Shown: positions 59,716 through 64,000 of the stretch, piece by piece | Layout of the letters: each line of letters starts with the position of its first letter | Position numbering within the stretch: position 1 is the first letter of the stretch | DNA from: Bittarella massiliensis (ex Durand et al. 2017) | GTDB lineage: Bacteria > Bacillota > Clostridia > Oscillospirales > Ruminococcaceae | Length of the DNA: 64,000 nt | NCBI RefSeq assembly: GCF_017566145.1 | Contig: NZ_JABFCL010000001.1 | Span: 1-64,000 of the forward strand | Direction: 5' to 3' | Notes under the pieces: model-generated | What the model was told of the DNA's origin: nothing | Seen by the model: the letters and a program-made list of their open reading frames with translations, nothing else | Database searches by the model: none | Program-made: the position numbers and the translations under genes

Positions 59716-61014
59716 ATGGCAAAGAAATACAGGGAGTTGGGATTGGGCGAGGCAGCTGCGGAGTTGTCCTCCCTCCGGGCGGCATACCAGGAGGCGGCCG
59801 CCAAGGGGCTATCCCTGGACATGTCCAGGGGCAAACCCTGCAGCGAGCAGCTGGCCCTTTCGATGGAGATGTACGACATCCTTCGGGAGGAGCACGACTA
59901 TTTCAGCGAGGATGGCAGCGATTGCCGCAACTACGGTTTCTTCGACGGCCTGCCTGAAGCCAAGCGCCTCTTCGGCGAACTGCTGGGGGTGGGGGAGGAC
60001 CAGATTTTTATCGGCGGCAACTCCTCCCTCAACCTGATGTACGATGTGATCGCCAAGTACCTGCTCAAGGGCGCTCTGGGGAGCGAGCGCCCCTGGGCGA
60101 AAGAGAAGAAGATCAAATTTCTCTGCCCGGCGCCGGGGTATGACCGCCATTTCGGCATCTGTGAGGCGCTGGACATCGAGATGATCCCGGTGGCCATGAC
60201 CCCGCAGGGGCCGGATATGGACCGTTTGGAGGCGCTGGCGGCGGCAGACCCCCTCATCAAGGGGGTCTGGTGTGTGCCCCAGTACCAAAACCCCGAGGGC
60301 ACCAGCTTGAGCGACGAGACGGTGCGCCGCTTTGCCGCCATGAAGCCCGCTGCCGAGGACTTCACCATCTTCTGGGACAACGCCTACATGGTGCACGACC
60401 TCTACCCCGACCGGCGCGACCGGGTGCTGGACATTCTGCGCTGCTGCGAAGAGGCGGGCTGTCCTGACCGGCCCATTGTCTTTGCCTCCACCTCGAAGAT
60501 CTCCTTCCCCGGCGCCGGGGTGGCGGTGATTGCCGCCTCCCGGGCGAATATGGCCCGCATCAAGGCCCTGACAGTCCCCCAGACCATCGGCTTTGACAAG
60601 GTCAACCAGCTGCGCCACGTCCGCTTTTTCGGCTCTGCCCAGGGGATTGTCGAGCACATGAAAAAACACGCCGACATTCTGCGGCCCAAGTTTGAACTGG
60701 TGGAGCGGATGTTGCAGCGGGAGCTGGGCGGCCTGGGGATCGCCCGCTGGACCAACCCCCTGGGGGGCTATTTCATCAGCTTTTACACCGAGCCGGGCTG
60801 CGCCAAACGGGTGGAGCAGCTCTGCCAGGAGGCGGGAGTCAAGTTGACCCCGGTGGGCGCCACCTACCCCTACGGCAAAGACCCCGATGATGCCAACATC
60901 CGCATTGCCCCCACCTACCCGCCGCTGGAAGAACTGGAGAGCGCCATCTCCATCCTCTGCCTGGCGACCCGCATCGCCTCGCTGGAAAAGCGGCTGGAGC
61001 AAAGGGCCGCCTAA
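59716..61014 (+). CDS. Aspartate-type aminotransferase (class Ic, PF12897-like)
   Basis: A 432-residue PLP enzyme of the unusual class Ic aspartate aminotransferases. Marks are LDMSRGKPCSEQLALS near residue 37, FIGGNSSLNLMYDVIAKYLL near 100, WDNAYMVHDLY (PLP Asp/Tyr) near 222, and the Schiff-base Lys in ASTSKISFPGAGVAV near 262. An Arg for the substrate carboxylate is in NIRIAPTYPP. It moves the amino group between aspartate or alanine and 2-oxoglutarate. ATG 59716 follows GGGAGGCAGGAGAG. Confidence 0.9.
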   Translation: MAKKYRELGLGEAAAELSSLRAAYQEAAAKGLSLDMSRGKPCSEQLALSMEMYDILREEHDYFSEDGSDCRNYGFFDGLPEAKRLFGELLGVGEDQIFIGGNSSLNLMYDVIAKYLLKGALGSERPWAKEKKIKFLCPAPGYDRHFGICEALDIEMIPVAMTPQGPDMDRLEALAAADPLIKGVWCVPQYQNPEGTSLSDETVRRFAAMKPAAEDFTIFWDNAYMVHDLYPDRRDRVLDILRCCEEAGCPDRPIVFASTSKISFPGAGVAVIAASRANMARIKALTVPQTIGFDKVNQLRHVRFFGSAQGIVEHMKKHADILRPKFELVERMLQRELGGLGIARWTNPLGGYFISFYTEPGCAKRVEQLCQEAGVKLTPVGATYPYGKDPDDANIRIAPTYPPLEELESAISILCLATRIASLEKRLEQRAA

Positions 61015-61051
61015 AAAGAGAGCAAGGGGGAGAGACAGCTTTCCCCTCCTC

Positions 61052-61084
61052 AAGAGCAGACGCCTGACGGGCGTCTGCTCTTTT
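61052..61084 (+). terminator. Terminator of the aminotransferase gene
   Basis: AAGAGCAGACGCC and GGCGTCTGCTCTT-type arms with a short loop, then TTTT. The following stretch to the 61312 promoter (about 230 bases) shows no gene or RNA I can support. Confidence 0.88.
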
Positions 61085-61311
61085 GCGCAAAGAAGGGTAA
61101 AGGTGGAGGTGCCGCCGCAGTCCACATGGCCCTGGCGAACATTTTAAAGGCGATGAAAATCCCATCCTCAGGCGGCCGCCGGTTGGCTCTTTGACGCGGT
61201 TCCGCTTATTGGGGTCGCGGAGAAGGTCAGAGGACCCAAAGGCCGGGAAGGCCGCTCTGTCTGCCTGTCGAGAAAGGCCGCCGTTTTCTCGGTGCGCCAT
61301 CGCCTGAATAT

Positions 61312-61340
61312 TTGACTTTTCCCCTCTTTTTGCCTATAAT
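61312..61340 (+). promoter_or_regulatory. secDF promoter
   Basis: TTGACT (61312-61317), 17 bases, perfect TATAAT (61335-61340); leader about 105 bases. Confidence 0.85.
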
Positions 61341-61452
61341 GAACGGTATGTGTACGGTGCCTTTTGCCAGCGGGGGAGCGCCGGTTGGAGCAGACCGGTT
61401 CCGCCGCTTTTCAACTGCACCGCTCAAAATTGCAACTGGAGGAGTTTCACCG

Positions 61453-62868
61453 GTGAAAAAGAGAGGAAAAATCACATTTTTCGTTGTCTTTGCACTCATC
61501 GTGTTGCTGGCTTATACCGCAATAGCGGGCATCAGCACCCGGTATGGCGATGTGGAAAACATCATCATCAAGGGCGTTGACAGCATCCGATGGGGCATCG
61601 ACATCCGCGGCGGCGTAGACGTGACCTTTACCCCGCCTGCCGATGTGGAGGCGACTGACGACGAGATGTCCGCCGCCGAGTCGGTCATCAAACAGCGCCT
61701 GGTGTCCCAGAATATCACCGACAGCGAGGTCTACACCGACTACCAAAACGACCGCATCATCGTCCGCTTCCCCTGGAAAGAGGGGGAGAGCGACTTCAAT
61801 CCCGAAAACGCTATCAAGGAGTTGGGGGAGACCGCCGAGCTGACTTTCCGCGAGGGCAACAGCACCGACGGCACCGGCGCCCCGTCAGGGACGACGGCCA
61901 CCAACATCATCCTGACCGGCAGCGATGTCAAGAGTGCAAAAGCTGGCCAGACCAGTGGCCAGAGCGGCAGCAGTGCTCAATTTGTGGTGCAGCTGGAACT
62001 CAATGACTCGGGCAAGGAGAAGTTCTCAGAGGCCACTGCCAAGCTGGCCCCCAGCAACGGGATCATCTCCATCTGGCTGGACGACCAGATGATCAGCTAC
62101 CCCAATGTAAAGGATCACATCACCGACGGAATCGCCACCATCTCCGGCAACTTTGACGCCGAGAGCGCCAAGGAGTTGGCCGACAAGATCAACGCCGGCG
62201 CCCTGCCCTTTGCCCTGACGGCCGACAACTACAACACCATCAACCCCACCCTGGGGCTGGATGCCAAAGACGCCATGGTGTTGGCCGGCGGGATCGCGCT
62301 GCTGCTGGTCTGCCTGTACATGATCATCGTCTACCGGCTGCCGGGCGCTGTGGCCTCCATTGCCCTGGTGGGGCAGACGGCCGGCGCCATCGCCGCCATC
62401 TCGGGCTATTTTGCCCCCTTCCCCAGCTTCACCCTCACCCTGCCGGGCATTGCGGGCATCGTCCTCGCCATCGGCATGGGGGTGGATGCCAACGTCATCA
62501 CCGCCGAGCGCATCAAGGAAGAGCTGCGCTCCGGAAAATCGGTGAACGCGGCCCTTCAGTCCGGTTACAAGCGCGCGTTTTCCGCCATCTTTGACGGCAA
62601 TATCACCGTCATCATCGTGGCCATCATCCTCATGGGGGCCTTTGGCCCGCCGGCAAGTATGTTTGCCACCCTGCTCAAACCCATCTTCCAGTTCTTCCCC
62701 TCGGCCATCACCGGTTCGATCTACTCCTTCGGCTACACCCTGCTGGTGGGTGTGATCATGAACTTTGTCATGGGCATGGGCGCTTCACGGCTGATGCTCA
62801 AGTCCGTCTCCAAGTTCAAGTGTTTTGGCTCCAAATGGCTGTACGGAGGTAAAAAAGATGAAGAGTAA
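61453..62868 (+). CDS. secD: Protein translocase subunit SecD
   Basis: A 471-residue RND-type subunit that uses the proton gradient to pull proteins across the membrane. The first helix is at 5-25, the periplasmic P1 domain at about 35-260 with DIRGGVDVTF and VIKQRL, and five helices at 275-455 including LPGIAGIVLAIGMGVDANVITAERIKEE with the conserved Asp and Arg. Start GTG 61453 has GGAGG upstream; the frame is open to 61312, but that starts at the promoter -35. Overlaps secF by 11 bases. Confidence 0.95.
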   Translation: MKKRGKITFFVVFALIVLLAYTAIAGISTRYGDVENIIIKGVDSIRWGIDIRGGVDVTFTPPADVEATDDEMSAAESVIKQRLVSQNITDSEVYTDYQNDRIIVRFPWKEGESDFNPENAIKELGETAELTFREGNSTDGTGAPSGTTATNIILTGSDVKSAKAGQTSGQSGSSAQFVVQLELNDSGKEKFSEATAKLAPSNGIISIWLDDQMISYPNVKDHITDGIATISGNFDAESAKELADKINAGALPFALTADNYNTINPTLGLDAKDAMVLAGGIALLLVCLYMIIVYRLPGAVASIALVGQTAGAIAAISGYFAPFPSFTLTLPGIAGIVLAIGMGVDANVITAERIKEELRSGKSVNAALQSGYKRAFSAIFDGNITVIIVAIILMGAFGPPASMFATLLKPIFQFFPSAITGSIYSFGYTLLVGVIMNFVMGMGASRLMLKSVSKFKCFGSKWLYGGKKDEE

Positions 62869-63820
62869 CATGAACATCGTCGCCAAGCGAAAAATCTTTT
62901 TCACCATCTCCCTGGCCATTGTGGCGGTGACCATCCTGGTCTCGGTGATCTTCGGCGTCAAGCGGGACATCCAGTTTACTGGCGGCGCCATCATCACCTA
63001 TTCCTATCAGGGCGAGTTGGACAAATCCGCCTTTGAAAGCGAAATGAAGGCGGCTCTGGACGGCCAGCACCTCAACTTGCAGTACTCGCAAAACAGCGCC
63101 ACCGGCAAACAGAATGTGGTGGTCTCTCTGCCCAATTCGGGCAGCATCTCCATCGACAAGGTCAGCTCGATTCAGTCGATGCTCGATCAGAAGTTTGCCG
63201 CCAACGAGCTGACCCAGGAGTCGATCGACAGCGTCGACCCCACCATGGGCGGCGAGTTCTTCCTCAAGTGCATTGCCGCGGTGGTCTTTGCCGCTGTGCT
63301 GATGATCCTCTTCATCGCCCTGCGCTTTCGCAAGATCGGCGGTTGGTCGGCGGGTGTCATGGCTGTGGTGGCCCTGCTTCACGACGTGATCATGGTCTTT
63401 GCGGTCTTTACCCTCTGCCGCATCCCCCTCAACGACAACTTCATCGCCGTCGTTTTGACCATTTTGGGCTACTCGATCAACGATACCATCGTCATCTATG
63501 ACCGCATCCGCGAGAACACCCAGCTGCACCGCTCGATGCCGGTGGCCGAACGGGTCAACCTGAGCATCAACCAGAGTTTTGTGCGCACCATGAACACCAC
63601 CATCACCACTGTCATGGCCATGAGCGTGGTCTGCATCGTGGCGCTGATCTTCAACGTCACTACCATCCTGACCTTTGCCTTCCCCATGATCGTGGGCATG
63701 ATCTCCGGCGTCTACTCCAGTCTCTGCATCAGCGGTCCGCTGTGGGTGGTTTGGCAGGAGCACAAAGCCAAAAAGAAGGCCGAGGCGGCCAAAGCGCCCA
63801 AGGCCAAAAAGAAGAAGTAA
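62858..63820 (+). CDS. secF: Protein translocase subunit SecF
   Basis: A 320-residue partner of SecD with the first helix at 18-38, the D-IQFTGGAIITYSYQG periplasmic part (about 45-130), and five helices from 140 to 300 including VVLTILGYSINDTIVIYDRIREN, the SecF counterpart of the SecD proton site. It ends in a Lys/Ala-rich tail. ATG 62858 follows ACGGAGG inside the end of secD. Confidence 0.95.
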   Translation: MKSNMNIVAKRKIFFTISLAIVAVTILVSVIFGVKRDIQFTGGAIITYSYQGELDKSAFESEMKAALDGQHLNLQYSQNSATGKQNVVVSLPNSGSISIDKVSSIQSMLDQKFAANELTQESIDSVDPTMGGEFFLKCIAAVVFAAVLMILFIALRFRKIGGWSAGVMAVVALLHDVIMVFAVFTLCRIPLNDNFIAVVLTILGYSINDTIVIYDRIRENTQLHRSMPVAERVNLSINQSFVRTMNTTITTVMAMSVVCIVALIFNVTTILTFAFPMIVGMISGVYSSLCISGPLWVVWQEHKAKKKAEAAKAPKAKKKK

Positions 63821-63841
63821 ACTTTCCTGTTCTTTGCAATC

Positions 63842-63881
63842 AAAAAACACCCGCTGTCCAACGGACAGCGGGCGTTTTTTT
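63842..63881 (+). terminator. secDF terminator
   Basis: AAAAAACACCCGCTGTCC and GGACAGCGGGCGTTTTTT arms around AAC. Confidence 0.92.
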
Positions 63882-63894
63882 GGCCCGTACAGAG

Positions 63895-63923
63895 TTGCAA
63901 TTTATCAAAAAATCTCCTATACT
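63895..63923 (+). promoter_or_regulatory. Promoter at the window edge
   Basis: TTGCAA (63895-63900), 17 bases, TATACT (63918-63923); it drives whatever gene follows the window. Confidence 0.65.
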
Positions 63924-63955
63924 AAAAGGCGCCTGGCAAAAAGGGGAGGGGTGTT

Positions 63956-64000
63956 TTGTCTTTTTGCAGGTATGCAGGCTGGTTTTGCAAGCTCCCGACC
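63956..64000 (+). CDS. Possible start of a gene cut by the window end
   Basis: A TTG at 63956, with GGGGAGGGG seven bases upstream and the 63895 promoter before it, opens 15 codons to the window edge. The peptide is too short to identify, and an ATG at 63971 in another frame is an alternative. Only the transcription and ribosome signals support it. Confidence 0.3.
   Translation, partial: MSFCRYAGWFCKLPT

Overview
The window is one continuous stretch of high-GC bacterial chromosome. It carries about 58 tightly packed genes, many with ATGA or GTGA stop/start overlaps, strong GGAGG ribosome-binding sites, sigma-A type promoters and GC-rich intrinsic terminators. The gene content points to an anaerobic, spore-forming type Firmicute of the Clostridia: tepA-ylzJ-spoIIIE in the Bacillus order, a Rex redox repressor, B12-dependent glutamate mutase with methylaspartate ammonia-lyase, class I fumarase, a free-standing MetH activation protein and many Clostridia-type families of unknown function. 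A high-GC member of the Oscillospiraceae is my best guess; that is inference from style and content, not from a marker gene. No rRNA, tRNA, CRISPR array, insertion sequence or prophage was found.

Layout. 0.2-3.1 kb: esterase, condensation-like acyltransferase and a zinc-ribbon membrane protein in one operon. 3.3-9.0 kb: an orphan resolvase C-terminal domain, a CmpB-type membrane protein, MgtE behind a structured leader with an attenuator, and a CapA-TRIC-EamA operon. 9.2-12.4 kb: a Crp/Fnr regulator followed by an NMT1/SsuA-type ABC importer. 12.5-17.2 kb: AbgB-like amidohydrolase, FMN reductase, polyphosphate:AMP phosphotransferase and DeoD. 17.2-21.1 kb: an aconitase-isocitrate dehydrogenase-rex operon, with a Rex-like operator over its -35 box. 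21.3-28.6 kb: tepA-ylzJ-spoIIIE, a YgiQ radical SAM protein, an MBL hydrolase with its DUF3006 partner, and a small membrane protein.

28.8-38.8 kb is the metabolic centrepiece. A two-subunit class I fumarase/mesaconase and a GntR-type regulator precede a seven-gene glutamate-fermentation operon: mutS-mutL-mutE-mal, an AtuA-family protein, DUF4387, and a P-loop protein with a tRNA_SAD-like C-terminus. Glutamate would be rearranged to 3-methylaspartate, deaminated to mesaconate, and hydrated to citramalate if the class I hydratase takes mesaconate. 39.4-41.6 kb: a radical SAM DNA modification/repair pair behind a LexA-like box. 41.8-48 kb: TetR with an FMN reductase, a DUF2238 protein, a MerR-controlled ABC exporter, VanZ, and three micro-proteins, two of them paralogous. 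47.9-52.7 kb: metF, MetH activation protein, metH and a hydrolase. 52.7-64 kb: a HAD phosphatase, a polytopic membrane protein, a PfkB kinase, ComB with an RlmI-type methyltransferase, AsnS, an aspartate-type aminotransferase, SecD-SecF, and the start of a cut-off transcript.

The most interesting signals are regulatory (the Rex box, LexA box, MerR spacer dyad, TetR palindrome and mgtE leader) and the unexplained accessory proteins of the glutamate mutase operon.
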